From UBA7803 sp041686955 (GTDB lineage: Bacteria; Pseudomonadota; Gammaproteobacteria; Pseudomonadales; Azotimanducaceae): a DNA stretch of 57,929 nucleotides. The stretch's first letter is position 1, and each line of letters starts with the position of its first letter. This document shows positions 7,485-16,508 of this stretch, piece after piece. Made by a program: the position numbers and the translations under genes. The stretch spans positions 1-57,929 of the forward strand of contig JAWLCV010000020.1 of the NCBI GenBank assembly GCA_041686955.1, in the 5' to 3' direction. The notes below the pieces were generated by a model. It did not search any database, was not told the origin of the DNA, and saw nothing but the letters and a program-made list of their open reading frames with translations.

Positions 7485-8090
7485 ATGAGCTCGTCCCCGC
7501 AACCGGTCGGCGAGGCCCTGGACGCCTTCGTCGCCCGCTACCTCGAGTGCTACCCGAGCCTCGAGGACGTCTTCGATCCCCAGTGGCGCTCGCCCTGCGA
7601 GACGGGGGAGCCGTATGCCGCCGACGGCGGCTGGCGGGTTCCCTGGCGCCCGCTGCGCCGGCCGGAGGGGTCCGACGACTTCGCGGGGCTCGAGCGCGCC
7701 CTGGAGCTGACGGTACATCCGGACGTGAAGGCCTACTACGGCCGCTACTGGTCCGGCGGCCTGGAAGCCGAAGCGCCGGACGGCCACGTCAGCCTGCTGC
7801 TGCTGTGGAACCCGGAGGATGCCGAGCGCCTGGTGGAGAACCTCATCGGCCACACCCTGGCCCAGCGCCGCAGCCGCAGCCCCTTCAGCATCTTCTTCGC
7901 CTGCACCGAGGCCGACTCGGAGCTGTTTCTCAGCGTGGAGAACGAATCCGGCCGCGTGCTGCTGGAGGCGCCGGGGCGCAAGCCCTTGCGGGTGGTGGCG
8001 GAGTCCCTGGCCGAATTCCTCGCGACCCTGAACCCGGCACCCCCCGAGCTCCACCCGGAGCATCCGGGCGGAGCACCGGCCGGCCGCTGA
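7485..8090 (+). CDS. syd: SecY-interacting protein Syd
   Basis: This 201-residue protein matches the Syd layout: LDAFVARYLECYP at the start, YYGRYWSGGLEAEAPDGHV in the middle, and the C-terminal FFACTEADSELFLSVENE and GRVLLEAPGRKPLRVVAES segments. Syd binds the cytosolic face of SecY and is thought to help remove faulty translocons. The C-terminal tail after about residue 180 is proline rich and extends beyond the usual end. It begins 13 bases after the sensor gene and may be read from the same transcript. Confidence 0.88.
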   Translation: MSSSPQPVGEALDAFVARYLECYPSLEDVFDPQWRSPCETGEPYAADGGWRVPWRPLRRPEGSDDFAGLERALELTVHPDVKAYYGRYWSGGLEAEAPDGHVSLLLLWNPEDAERLVENLIGHTLAQRRSRSPFSIFFACTEADSELFLSVENESGRVLLEAPGRKPLRVVAESLAEFLATLNPAPPELHPEHPGGAPAGR

Positions 8091-8119
8091 CTCGCCGGGG
8101 AACGCGCGATCGCGCTACC

Positions 8120-9439
8120 ATGGCCACCGCCATGAAGACCCTCCGCCTCGAACCCATCCGCTGCCTCGCCGGGGCGCTCACCCTGCCGGGCTCCAAGAGC
8201 ATTTCCAACCGCGCGCTGCTGCTCGCTGCCCTGGCCGAGGGGGAAACGCGGCTCTCGAACCTGCTCCGCAGCGAGGACACCAGCCACATGCTCGCGGCCC
8301 TGGGCGAGCTGGGGGTTGCGCTGCGCGAGGACGGCGACGATTGGCTGGTACGAGGCCGCGGCGGACCACTCGTGACGCAGCCGGGCCACTGGAACCTGTA
8401 CCTGGGACTCGCCGGAACCGCGCTGCGGCCGCTCACCGCCGCCCTCACCCTGGGCCGGGGCACCTTCGTGCTGGACGGCACGGCGCGCATGCGGGAACGG
8501 CCGGTGGGCCACCTGGTGGATGCGCTGGCGCCCCTGGGCGCGCAGATCCGGTATCTGGGGGAGCCGGGCTACCCGCCCCTGGAGGTCACCGGTACGGGCC
8601 TGCGCAGCGGAACCACGCGCATGCGCGGGGATGTCTCGAGCCAGTTTCTCACGTCGCTGCTGATGGCGGCGCCGCTGGCCGCGGGACCGGTGAACGTGGA
8701 GGTGGAAGGGGAACTGGTTTCGAAGCCGTACCTGGACATCACCCTGCACATGATGCGCCGGTTCGGCGCAGCCGTGAAGCACCGCGACTACCGGGTGTTC
8801 TCGGTGCGTCCCGGCGGCTATCGCTCACCCGGCGCTTACCTGGTGGAGGGGGACGCCTCGTCTGCCAGCTACTTCCTCGCCGCCGGCGCCATCAGCGGAC
8901 CCGGGATCGAGGTGGCGGGCATCAGCGAGGACAGCGTTCAGGGCGACGTGCGCTTCATCGAGGTGCTCCAGGCCATGGGCGCCCGGGTGAGCCGACGCGT
9001 CGACGGCATCAGCGTGCAGCCGCCGGAATCCGGCAGGCTCGCCGCCGTGGACCTGGATCTGAACCACATCCCCGATGCCGCCATGACGGTGGCGGTCCTC
9101 GCGTTGTTCGCCTCGGGAACCAGCACCATCCGCAACATCGGCAACTGGCGCGTGAAGGAGACCGACCGGCTCGCCGCCATGGCCGCCGAGCTGACCAAGG
9201 TAGGCGCGATGGTGGAGGAAGGGCCGGACTGGCTGCGCGTCACGCCGCCAGAGCGCTGGCAGCATGCGGTGATCGACACCTACGGCGATCACCGCATGGC
9301 CATGTGCTTCTCGCTGGTGGCCCTCGCCGGGGTCGCGGTGACCATCCGCGACCCCGACTGCGTGGCCAAGACCTTCCCCGACTACTTCGATCGGTTTCAG
9401 GCCCTGGCCCAGCCGCTGCGCCCTCAGCGCAGCGAGTAG
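8120..9439 (+). CDS. aroA: 3-phosphoshikimate 1-carboxyvinyltransferase (EPSP synthase)
   Basis: This 439-residue enzyme joins phosphoenolpyruvate to shikimate 3-phosphate in the shikimate pathway. LPGSKSISNRALLLAALAEG with the catalytic lysine is near the N-terminus. The glyphosate-site loop LGLAGTALRPLTAAL, the RPVGHLVDALAPLGA segment, the RMRGDVSSQFLTSLL segment and the C-terminal YGDHRMAM are present. The loop is of the E. coli-like class I type. Two starts are possible (8120 and 8132), with no clear Shine-Dalgarno for either. The 3' end overlaps the convergent TonB-dependent receptor gene by 16 bases. Confidence 0.96.
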   Translation: MATAMKTLRLEPIRCLAGALTLPGSKSISNRALLLAALAEGETRLSNLLRSEDTSHMLAALGELGVALREDGDDWLVRGRGGPLVTQPGHWNLYLGLAGTALRPLTAALTLGRGTFVLDGTARMRERPVGHLVDALAPLGAQIRYLGEPGYPPLEVTGTGLRSGTTRMRGDVSSQFLTSLLMAAPLAAGPVNVEVEGELVSKPYLDITLHMMRRFGAAVKHRDYRVFSVRPGGYRSPGAYLVEGDASSASYFLAAGAISGPGIEVAGISEDSVQGDVRFIEVLQAMGARVSRRVDGISVQPPESGRLAAVDLDLNHIPDAAMTVAVLALFASGTSTIRNIGNWRVKETDRLAAMAAELTKVGAMVEEGPDWLRVTPPERWQHAVIDTYGDHRMAMCFSLVALAGVAVTIRDPDCVAKTFPDYFDRFQALAQPLRPQRSE

Positions 9440-12276
9440 CTCACCTCCAGCCCGTACACCCGCGGCTCGGACACCTGGGCGGTGCGGCGGTAGCCGTCCT
9501 CCGCGCCGTGACGCAGGATCTGCCGGATGCCGATCTCGTCGGTGACGTTGTTGACGAAGCCGGTGACCTTCCAGCGCTCGGCGAGGCTGCTCCAGGTGGC
9601 GCGCAGGTCGAGGCGGTCGTAAGCCGGCGCCAGATCGAGCTTGGACTCGAAGGCCGAGAAGTACACGTCGTCGATGTAGCTCCAGTTCGCCATCAGGTCC
9701 AGGTTGCCGCGATTGCCGAGGTGAAAGCGGTAGCTGGCGAAAGCGCTGGCCTTGTACTTCGGCACCTGCAACAGCCGGTTGCCCTTGATGTTGACTGCCC
9801 GCTGCGGGTTGGTGGCTTCGGTGTAGATGTTGCCCGGGTAGTCGGGATCCGCGCCGTCCACCACGTAGAAGTCCTCGGTGTACTCGGTATCGGTGTAGCT
9901 CAGGTTACCGCCCAGGGTGAGGGCTTCCGTGGCCAGCCACAGGGCTTCGAACTCCAGGCCCAGAACCTCGGCCCCCGGCGCCGCCTGAATCGAGGTGGTG
10001 GAGTCGGACACGGCGCAGGCGCTCTGGGCGCTCTGCACGGTGCCGCCAGGCGGGCATGCCTCTTCGGTGGCGGTGTGAATGCTCTCGTAGTCGTAGAAGT
10101 AGGCCGAGGCGTTGAACTGCAGGGTGTTGTCCAGCAGTTGGCCCTTGTAGCCCAGCTCGTAGGCGATGAGCTCCTCGGGATCGTACTCGGGCGTCTGGCT
10201 GAAGTACGCCAGGTTGAAGCCCCCGGACCGGTAGCCGGTGGTCACGTTGGCGTACAGCATGGATCTGTCGGTGACGTTGTAGTCCAGGTTCAGCCGCCAG
10301 GTGACCTTCTCGTCCCGGCGCGAAAGCTTGCGGTGAGCGCCGAAGATGATGGGCACACCGCCGAGCCAGGGCTCCACCACCCCGGTGGGCTGCAGGGTCA
10401 GGGGGTCTATGGCGCCGCGCACGATGTTGATCAATCCCAGCGGCACGCCCAGGGCGTCGGGAATGTTCATGGTCTCGGCGTAGCGGGCGAGATTCTCCTC
10501 GCCCACCACGTCATCGTAGGCGTAGCGGATGCCGAAGGTGAGGGTGAACAGCTCGTTGATGTCCCAGACCCCTTGCGTGTACGCGGCGAACGCTTCCCGC
10601 TCGGTCTTGTTGGTGCTCAGGATGTCGGAGCCCGGAGAGTCGGGTCCGTGGGGAATGCCGCCCAGGGAGGCATCGCCGATCCATGGCCCGGTGACCGTGG
10701 TGAAGGTGCCCTCCGGCGCCCCCGCGGCCTCCGCCGCCCGCCGGGCGGAGAAGACGTCGATGGGCGCGGTGCCCGCCAGGTAGGTCAGCGGCGGATCGCC
10801 GGGAACGGCGCCCGGCGCCGCCACCGCGAGGAAATTGTCCATGGCCCAGGACGGATCGGTGTACTGGGGATTGCCGGTGGACGAATAGTAGTCGTAGCGC
10901 TGATCGATGACGGAGTCGTAGAAGAACAGGCCCGAGGTGAAGCTCACCCGCTCGTTCAGATCCCAGAACAGCTGCAGCTCGTGGGACACGTACTCCGCCT
11001 CGTGATTGACGTAGAACTGCCGGTCACGGCCGCTGGCGGTGGAATCGTCGTCGGTGTTGCGCTCGTACATCAGGTCGTTGTAGCCGAAGATGTACTTGAG
11101 CGAGTACCGCTCGTTGATGTCCCAGGAAAACTCCACCTGGGTACCGTTCTGGTCGAACTGCTCCCGGTTGTGCCCGTTGGTGTAGGCGCACAGGTCGTCA
11201 CCGTCGATGTTCTTGCGGTCGACGAACACGCAGTCCGACGCACCCAACGTCAGACCCTGGCCCTGGTTGCGCTCGCCGCTGGCGGGGTCGATGCCGGGGC
11301 GGATCCGCTGGGCGAGGATGGTGTCGCCGGTGGTGGGATTGACGTAGCTGAGCACCGGCTGGGTGGGATCCACGAAAGTGGGATCCAGCGGATTCGCCAT
11401 GGTCGGATCGATGTCGCGCACACGGTGGTTCACCACGTCGTAGTTGCGCAGGCCATCGTCGCCCTGGCCCGCCGGAAGCACCGTGTTCTCGCCCGCGAGA
11501 ACCACGAGCCCCGCGCCGTCGGCGCCGCCCATCACCCGGTCCACGTCCGCCAGATTGCTGCGAACGTTGAGGCTCATGGTGTCGTTCATGAGCCACTCGA
11601 ACTGAAGCGCCACGTTCTGCTCGTCGCCGCTGTCGAGATCGGGCCCCGTGCCCTTCTCCTCGACCCAACCGTCGTGGCGGCGGGACGACGCCGTGAGACG
11701 GGCGTTGAGGCGGTCCCGGACGAGCGGCCCCGAGATCACCCCGTAGTACTCCTGGGTGCCGTAGCTGCCGATGATGCTCTTGGCCGTGAGCTCCAGGTCG
11801 CTCGTCGGCTTCTTGTAGAGGAAATTCATGGCACCGCCCACGGCATTGCGGCCGTACAGCGTGCCCTGGGGGCCGCGCAGCACCTCGATGCGGTCGATGT
11901 CCCACAGCGAGCCGATGGTGGCCGTGTACAGGTCCTCGGAGTACACGCCGTTCATGTAGGTGGCCACCCCCGGGTCGCCACCCAGATTGCGGAAGTTCCG
12001 GCCGACGCCGCGGATGGCGGAATCGTACGGCTGGATGGTGGTGGCGGGCACCATGTTCTGCAGGTCCGACTGATTGCGGATCCCGAAATCCTCCACCATC
12101 TCGCCCGTGAACGCGGTGATGGAGATGGACGTGTCCTGAACGGACGACTCCCGCCTCTCGGCGGTGACGATGACTTCTTCGATCTGCCGCTCGGCGGCCA
12201 CGGCCCCGTGACTTGCCGGAAACAAACACACCAACGCAAGCGGCCACGCCGAGCCGCGCCAGCAACTTCTGAACAT
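9424..12276 (-). CDS. TonB-dependent outer-membrane receptor
   Basis: This 950-residue protein has a signal peptide (ending near SHGAVAAERQ) and a TonB-box-like IEEVIVTAERR. The plug domain shows AIRGVGRN, the YMNGVYSED stretch, IDRIEVLRGPQGTLYGRNAV and GGAMNF. A long beta-barrel ends in the usual aromatic strand (YGLEVSYSLR). It imports a ligand across the outer membrane with TonB energy, but the ligand is unknown. Long acidic loops (about 300-400 and 500-600) are unusual in size. The ATG at 12276 is chosen because AGGGGAGA precedes it and the signal peptide follows directly. No siderophore or glycan genes lie next to it. Confidence 0.93.
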   Translation of the reverse strand: MFRSCWRGSAWPLALVCLFPASHGAVAAERQIEEVIVTAERRESSVQDTSISITAFTGEMVEDFGIRNQSDLQNMVPATTIQPYDSAIRGVGRNFRNLGGDPGVATYMNGVYSEDLYTATIGSLWDIDRIEVLRGPQGTLYGRNAVGGAMNFLYKKPTSDLELTAKSIIGSYGTQEYYGVISGPLVRDRLNARLTASSRRHDGWVEEKGTGPDLDSGDEQNVALQFEWLMNDTMSLNVRSNLADVDRVMGGADGAGLVVLAGENTVLPAGQGDDGLRNYDVVNHRVRDIDPTMANPLDPTFVDPTQPVLSYVNPTTGDTILAQRIRPGIDPASGERNQGQGLTLGASDCVFVDRKNIDGDDLCAYTNGHNREQFDQNGTQVEFSWDINERYSLKYIFGYNDLMYERNTDDDSTASGRDRQFYVNHEAEYVSHELQLFWDLNERVSFTSGLFFYDSVIDQRYDYYSSTGNPQYTDPSWAMDNFLAVAAPGAVPGDPPLTYLAGTAPIDVFSARRAAEAAGAPEGTFTTVTGPWIGDASLGGIPHGPDSPGSDILSTNKTEREAFAAYTQGVWDINELFTLTFGIRYAYDDVVGEENLARYAETMNIPDALGVPLGLINIVRGAIDPLTLQPTGVVEPWLGGVPIIFGAHRKLSRRDEKVTWRLNLDYNVTDRSMLYANVTTGYRSGGFNLAYFSQTPEYDPEELIAYELGYKGQLLDNTLQFNASAYFYDYESIHTATEEACPPGGTVQSAQSACAVSDSTTSIQAAPGAEVLGLEFEALWLATEALTLGGNLSYTDTEYTEDFYVVDGADPDYPGNIYTEATNPQRAVNIKGNRLLQVPKYKASAFASYRFHLGNRGNLDLMANWSYIDDVYFSAFESKLDLAPAYDRLDLRATWSSLAERWKVTGFVNNVTDEIGIRQILRHGAEDGYRRTAQVSEPRVYGLEVSYSLR

Positions 12277-12397
12277 CGGAATCTCCCCTCTGGTACTTCG
12301 AAACACCGGGTGCACAACGACGGCTGCGCATGAGTCGCGCAGATGATCGCGGGTTCGAAGATGGCCCCTCCCCGGCCGTATGTTGAGCCCCTCGATG

Positions 12398-12427
12398 CTT
12401 ATAAGGGATTGATCCTGACGCTGTCAA
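12398..12427 (-). promoter_or_regulatory. Sigma-70-like promoter for the TonB-dependent receptor gene
   Basis: On the minus strand TTGACA (12427-12422) and TATAAG (12403-12398) are separated by 18 bases, an almost consensus sigma-70 pair that stands out in this GC-rich sequence. Transcription would begin near 12391, leaving a leader of about 115 bases before the receptor ATG at 12276. Confidence 0.6.
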
Positions 12428-12470
12428 ATCCCCAGGGGCAGGCCGCCGCGGTCGATCCCCGTTGGCGCGG

Positions 12471-12483
12471 GTGGTATAACCAC
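12471..12483. promoter_or_regulatory. Palindrome overlapping a possible -10 box upstream of the SYLF gene
   Basis: GTGGT-ATA-ACCAC is a perfect inverted repeat that contains TATAAC, a possible -10 element about 30 bases before the SYLF/YSC84 start codon. No good -35 box is visible at the expected distance, so an activator or repressor site is possible. The rest of the gap (12277-12510) holds only this and the receptor promoter. Confidence 0.35.
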
Positions 12484-12510
12484 GCCTGCACGCGTCAGAG
12501 GATCTGCTCG

Positions 12511-13080
12511 ATGAATCGCTTCCGAATTTCGTCCGCCCGCTCGAGGATCATGGTCCTGCTGCTCTCGGCATGGGCGGTCGCGCTGCTGCCCGGCGCGGCC
12601 CTGGCCGCCTCCAAGGCCGAGATCGACGCGCGGGTGAAAGGCGCCCTGGAACAGCTCTACCAGCGTTCGCCCGCCGCCCGGGAGCTCGCGGCCAAGGCCA
12701 GCGGCGTCCTGGTCTTTCCCAACGTGATCAAGGCGGGCTTCGGGCTCGGCGGCGAGTTCGGCGAGGGGTCGCTGCTGGTGAACGGTGCGCCGGTGCAGTA
12801 CTACCGGGTGGCGTCCGCGTCCCTGGGATTCCAGATCGGCGGACAATCCCGGTCACAGGTGCTGATGTTCATGACCGCAGCGGCCCTCGACGGTTTTCGC
12901 AACAGCGACGGCTGGGAGGCCGGCGTCGACGGCAGCATTGCGCTGGTGGAGTTCGGAGTCGGTCAGGACCTGAGCACCTACAGCGGCACGGAACCCATCA
13001 TCGGTTTCGTTTTCGGTAACAAGGGGCTCATGTACAACCTTTCCCTGGAAGGCACGAAGTTCTGGAAGATCACCAAGTAG
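12511..13080 (+). CDS. Exported SYLF/YSC84-domain lipid-binding protein
   Basis: This 189-residue protein has a signal peptide (to about AALAASKAEID). A SYLF domain follows, recognisable from AKASGVLVFPNVIKAGFGLG, GEGSLLVNG, YYRVASASLGFQIGGQS and the closing GLMYNLSLEGTKFWKI. Bacterial members are exported and are thought to bind lipids or affect the envelope; biochemical roles are poorly known. The ATG at 12511 is chosen for the signal peptide. The 3' end overlaps the convergent ogt gene by 11 bases. Confidence 0.85.
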   Translation: MNRFRISSARSRIMVLLLSAWAVALLPGAALAASKAEIDARVKGALEQLYQRSPAARELAAKASGVLVFPNVIKAGFGLGGEFGEGSLLVNGAPVQYYRVASASLGFQIGGQSRSQVLMFMTAAALDGFRNSDGWEAGVDGSIALVEFGVGQDLSTYSGTEPIIGFVFGNKGLMYNLSLEGTKFWKITK

Positions 13081-13564
13081 CCGAGAACAAGCCCGAGTTG
13101 CGGCGCTCGAGATCCAGCAGATAGCGCTTGGTTTCGAGGCCGCCGCCGAAGCCCACGAGCTTCCCGCTGCTGCCCACCACCCGATGACAGGGAATCACGA
13201 TGGGCAGCGGATTGCGGCCGTTGGCGGACCCAACCGCCCGCACCGCGCGAGCATCCCCCAGCGCTACGGCGATGTCCTTGTAGCTGCGCGTTTCGCCGTA
13301 CGGGATCGCCCGGAGCTCCGCCAGCACCCGGGCCTGAAACGGCGTCACCCGGGGCGCCAAGGGGAGATCGAAATCCCGGCGGACGCCGCGAAAGTACTCG
13401 TCGAGCTGACGCCGGGGCGCGTCGAACGCCTCGTCCCGGCGTTCCCACTCCGCATCCGGTCCGCGTGCCCTGGGGCCGCTGGTGAAGTGCACGAGCGACA
13501 ATCGCTCGCCGTCCCCCGCCAGCAGCAGGGGGCCCACCGGGCTGTCCATGTAGCTGTACAGCAT
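13070..13564 (-). CDS. ogt: Methylated-DNA--protein-cysteine methyltransferase
   Basis: This 164-residue O6-alkylguanine DNA alkyltransferase has the acceptor cysteine in IPCHRV (C126). TPFQARVLAELRAIPYGETR, the YKDIAVALG helix and VGSANGRNPLPI lie upstream of it, and GFGGGLETKRYLLDLE follows. It repairs O6-methylguanine by suicide transfer of the alkyl group. Its ATG overlaps the stop of the upstream Ada/AlkA gene (ATGA at 13564), so both repair functions are translated together. Confidence 0.95.
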   Translation of the reverse strand: MLYSYMDSPVGPLLLAGDGERLSLVHFTSGPRARGPDAEWERRDEAFDAPRRQLDEYFRGVRRDFDLPLAPRVTPFQARVLAELRAIPYGETRSYKDIAVALGDARAVRAVGSANGRNPLPIVIPCHRVVGSSGKLVGFGGGLETKRYLLDLERRNSGLFSATW

Positions 13565-15027
13565 CACGCCTCCTTCGCCGCCTGCCGGTCCCGCCGGCAT
13601 TGAGCCAGCTTCCACAGATACATCACCGCGTACGCGCGCCAGGGCCGCCACGCTTCCGCCCGCGCGTTCGCTCGCAGCCGCGCCCCCCGGGCAGGCGCGC
13701 CCGCCTCTGCCGCGGCCAGCGTCTTCAGCACCACCCAGTCCTCGGCCGGATAGGCGTCCGGATCCTTGGCCACGCGCATGGCCACGTAGCCCGCGGTCCA
13801 GGGGCCGATTCCGGGCAGGGCACAGAGGCCCTGCTGCAGCCGCTCCGGCACCACGCCTTCGTGCAGCTCCAGTCGACCCGCCTCCACCTCCCGGGCCAGG
13901 CTGCGGATGGCCTCGCCGCGGCGCCCCGGCATCCCCACCTCCGCCGGATTCGCCCGGGCCAGGGCCGCCGGCGACTGCAGCACGTGCTCGCCGTAGCGCT
14001 CGAGCAGACGATGAGCGAGGGCGGTCGCCCGGTCGACGCTCACCTGCTGGCCCAGGACGGCCCGCACGGCCGTCTCGAAGGGATCCCACGCGCCCGGCAC
14101 GCGCAGGCCGCGGTGCTCAGCCACCACCGGTGCCAGCAGAGGATCGGTTCCCAGATGCTCGTCCACCACCCGCGGGTCGGCATCCAGGTCGAACACCCGG
14201 CGCACCCTCGGCAGGACGTCCGAGAGAGGAACCCGGCATTCCGCCGGCACTTCCAGGTGCAGACAACCATTCTCCCAGCGGACCGCGATCCAGTGACTCG
14301 ATCTGTCCGCGTCGAAGATTCGGCGCCGGTACTCGAGCCCCGCAACCGTTTCGAACCCCATGAGCGCCCGGCGGCGGAGGAAATCGAACACCCACGGCGC
14401 ATTGAACGGCTCACGCACCGGGAGACGCAGATCGCAGGCCCCGGCCGCGACAGCGGGCGGCCGCCGTCCCCCGGCGGCTCGCAGAGCCCCCGGGGACCGC
14501 CCGTAGCAGCGCTGGAAATCGTCGTTGAAGCGCCTGAGGCTGCGGTATCCGGCGCGCAGAGCCACCTCCGCGAGGGGCAGCCGGGTCTCGTCCACGAGGC
14601 GTTTCGCCAGCGCCCGGCGGCGCACCATGGCGAGTCCCTTGGGACTGGCACCCAGCTCGTGGTGAAACAGGCGGTTCAAGTGCCGCGGGGTCATGCCCAG
14701 CCGCCCGGCCAGCTCCGCGCTGTCGTGGTCGTCGAGGAAACCGGCGTCGATGAGCCGCAGTCCCTGGATCACGGCGCGGCTGGCGAGGCTCCATTCCGGA
14801 ATCCGTGCCGCCGCTTCGGGCCGGCAGCGCAGACAGGGTCGGTAGCCGGCCGCCTCCGCCGCGGCCGCCGACGGGTAGTAGCGGACGTTGTCCGGGGCCG
14901 GCGGCCGCGCCGGACAGACGGGGCGGCAGTAGATCCCCGTGGTGAGCACGGCCACGAAGAACCGGCCATCGAAGCGCGGATCCCGCGACAGTCTCGCTCG
15001 CTCGCAGATGTCCGTTGCCGGTAACAT
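13564..15027 (-). CDS. Ada-type regulator fused to AlkA 3-methyladenine DNA glycosylase
   Basis: This 487-residue three-part protein begins with an Ada zinc domain with four cysteines (C34, C38, C65, C68; GIYCRPVCPAR and CLRCRP), where C34 would accept methyl groups from phosphotriesters. An AraC-type helix-turn-helix follows (about 80-185, with SAELAGRLGMTPRHLNRLF and PLAEVALRAGYRSLRRFNDD). The last part is an AlkA glycosylase with LCALPGIGPWTAGYVAMR and the catalytic aspartate in PAEDWV. It probably senses alkylation, activates transcription and removes alkylated bases. The ATG at 15027 is chosen because it directly precedes the Ada domain. Confidence 0.93.
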   Translation of the reverse strand: MLPATDICERARLSRDPRFDGRFFVAVLTTGIYCRPVCPARPPAPDNVRYYPSAAAAEAAGYRPCLRCRPEAAARIPEWSLASRAVIQGLRLIDAGFLDDHDSAELAGRLGMTPRHLNRLFHHELGASPKGLAMVRRRALAKRLVDETRLPLAEVALRAGYRSLRRFNDDFQRCYGRSPGALRAAGGRRPPAVAAGACDLRLPVREPFNAPWVFDFLRRRALMGFETVAGLEYRRRIFDADRSSHWIAVRWENGCLHLEVPAECRVPLSDVLPRVRRVFDLDADPRVVDEHLGTDPLLAPVVAEHRGLRVPGAWDPFETAVRAVLGQQVSVDRATALAHRLLERYGEHVLQSPAALARANPAEVGMPGRRGEAIRSLAREVEAGRLELHEGVVPERLQQGLCALPGIGPWTAGYVAMRVAKDPDAYPAEDWVVLKTLAAAEAGAPARGARLRANARAEAWRPWRAYAVMYLWKLAQCRRDRQAAKEA

Positions 15028-15054
15028 GCACGTCTCTCGGGTCAGCCCGGTCAC

Positions 15055-15060
15055 TATAAT
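15055..15060 (+). promoter_or_regulatory. Possible -10 box (TATAAT) for the cupin gene
   Basis: A perfect TATAAT lies in the divergent gap between the ada/alkA start and the cupin gene. No convincing -35 box stands 16-18 bases upstream. Transcription from here would start near 15067, which favours the GTG at 15098 as the cupin start over the ATG at 15026. Confidence 0.35.
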
Positions 15061-15097
15061 TCCGCCCCGCGGAAAACACTCGCCAGAATCGGACATT

Positions 15098-16300
15098 GTG
15101 CGAACGTATCCCGACAGCGACCGGGCTCTGGACGACGCCCTGACAGTGGCCGGCCGCCACGGCACGGCGGAAACCGTGTGCCAGGCCGTCACCCTGTCCC
15201 GGGATTGGCGCTCGCCTCCCGACACCCTCCGCCTCGAGGCCCGCTACCGAATCCATCACGACGCATTCGGCCACCGAGTCGAGGCGCGACTCGGCCGCCA
15301 CGAGCTGTATCTGGACGAGCCCGTGCGGCTCGCGCCCGCTTCCGTGGAAAAACCCTGGGGCCGCGAGATCTGGCACACGGGCATCGAAGCCCGGGGGGAA
15401 AGCCGGGTGCTGACGCCACAGGGCGAGCTTCCCCTTTCTCAATATCTCGCGCTGGCGCCGCGGCGGCTGTGCGGGCTCGCGCCGCTGTTGCTGCTGAAGG
15501 TGCTCGACCCGTCGCCGAGGGAGGTTCTCGGAGACCTCTACTTCGAGGTGCATCGGCACAAGCGCGAGGTCTACGTGGTGACCCACGTGGATCGGGAGGC
15601 CTGGCCGGCCGGGCGCGGCGGCATCCGCTACGGCATGAATCAGGCGCTGCGCGACAGCTACGGCGACGACGACGCCTTCCGCCGCGACTACCTCGCCGCG
15701 GTGCGGGCCTACGAGGCCGTGCGCCGCGCCATCGACGCAGGCGAGCCGATGCCGGCGGAACGGGAGGCGGAGCTGCGCGCCGCCATGGAACAATTCACCC
15801 ACCTGAGGGAGCTCGCCGTGGGTGACGTGGTGGTGGTGCCGCCGTGGTTGCCCCACTCGCTGCAGCACGGCGTGCGCGTCATCGAGTTCCAGACGCCGAC
15901 TTACGAGCGATACGTCATCTCCTTCGCCCAGCAGGTGCTAACCCAGGACCACTGGGACAGCGAGACCGCGGTAGCGGGCATGCGCCTGGACGTGCCGCCG
16001 GACCCGCAGTTCGAAGACCTCGGCGACGGCGTGGAGCGTATCGTCGCCTTCGACCACTTCAGGGTCTGGCGCGCGCACCTGCCTCCGGGCGGCCACCTCG
16101 TGCTGCCCGGCCACCCCAGCTACCTCGTGTGCGTTGCGGTGCACGGCCAGGTGCGCCTCGGCGGCCTCGTCCTCGAACCCGAGCAGGCGGCCTTCGTCCC
16201 CGCCAGCGCCCTCACCGAGCCGCGCCGCCACCGCCACGCGCGGCTGACGAATACGGGCGAGCATGCGGCCACGGTGCTGCTGGCGGCGCCGGATTTGTGA
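15098..16300 (+). CDS. Cupin-fold protein resembling phosphomannose isomerase
   Basis: This protein of about 400 residues has a KPWGREIWHTG segment and VVVPPWLPHSLQHGVRVIEF like the metal-binding cupin barrel of type I mannose-6-phosphate isomerases. An insert with DLYFEVHRHKREVYVVTHVD follows, and a second cupin-like part closes the protein (HLVLPGHPSYLVCVAVHGQV). The canonical isomerase QVHPDK motif is not present in its usual form, so isomerase activity is not assured. The GTG at 15098 is a tentative start, downstream of a TATAAT. A heptad palindrome begins six bases after the stop. Confidence 0.6.
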   Translation: MRTYPDSDRALDDALTVAGRHGTAETVCQAVTLSRDWRSPPDTLRLEARYRIHHDAFGHRVEARLGRHELYLDEPVRLAPASVEKPWGREIWHTGIEARGESRVLTPQGELPLSQYLALAPRRLCGLAPLLLLKVLDPSPREVLGDLYFEVHRHKREVYVVTHVDREAWPAGRGGIRYGMNQALRDSYGDDDAFRRDYLAAVRAYEAVRRAIDAGEPMPAEREAELRAAMEQFTHLRELAVGDVVVVPPWLPHSLQHGVRVIEFQTPTYERYVISFAQQVLTQDHWDSETAVAGMRLDVPPDPQFEDLGDGVERIVAFDHFRVWRAHLPPGGHLVLPGHPSYLVCVAVHGQVRLGGLVLEPEQAAFVPASALTEPRRHRHARLTNTGEHAATVLLAAPDL

Positions 16301-16305
16301 GATTT

Positions 16306-16465
16306 CGCTGCCCGCTGTCCGCCTTCCGCTTTCCGCTAGAGGCTTCGTCGCGATCGGGGGCGTCCTTCTCCGAATCCCGCGCAGGGGGCGGCGCCGCCGT
16401 GCTGCGGCGCGAGAATCTGGCGATGCCCCTCCAGCGGAAAGCGGAAAGCGGATAGCGGATAGCGG
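16306..16465. repeat. Heptad-armed palindromic element, copy 2 (family A)
   Basis: The left arm (16306-16343) carries five heptads of the CGCTNTC type ending CGCTAGAGG. The right arm (16429-16465) is CCTCCAGCGG followed by AAAGCGG and ATAGCGG units. The right half of the inner segment contains GAATCTGGCGATG, matching the core seen in copies 3, 4 and 7. The element lies between the cupin gene and the acylase gene, both on the plus strand. Confidence 0.85.
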
Positions 16466-16508
16466 TCCTGCTACCATCCCCCTCCAAAGATTCCGGGGGA
16501 GACACTTC

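Noticed and set aside
8108..8115. GCGATCGC octamer as a HIP1-like repeated site
   Set aside because: A single occurrence in a GC-rich gap is expected by chance.
8341..12333. A very long plus-strand open frame opposite the TonB-dependent receptor
   Set aside because: Its product has no family motifs and mirrors the receptor codons. High GC makes long antisense frames common.
12277..12397. Fur box in the receptor leader
   Set aside because: No stretch resembles the GATAATGATNATCATTATC pattern; the TTCGAA copies are too short to mean anything.
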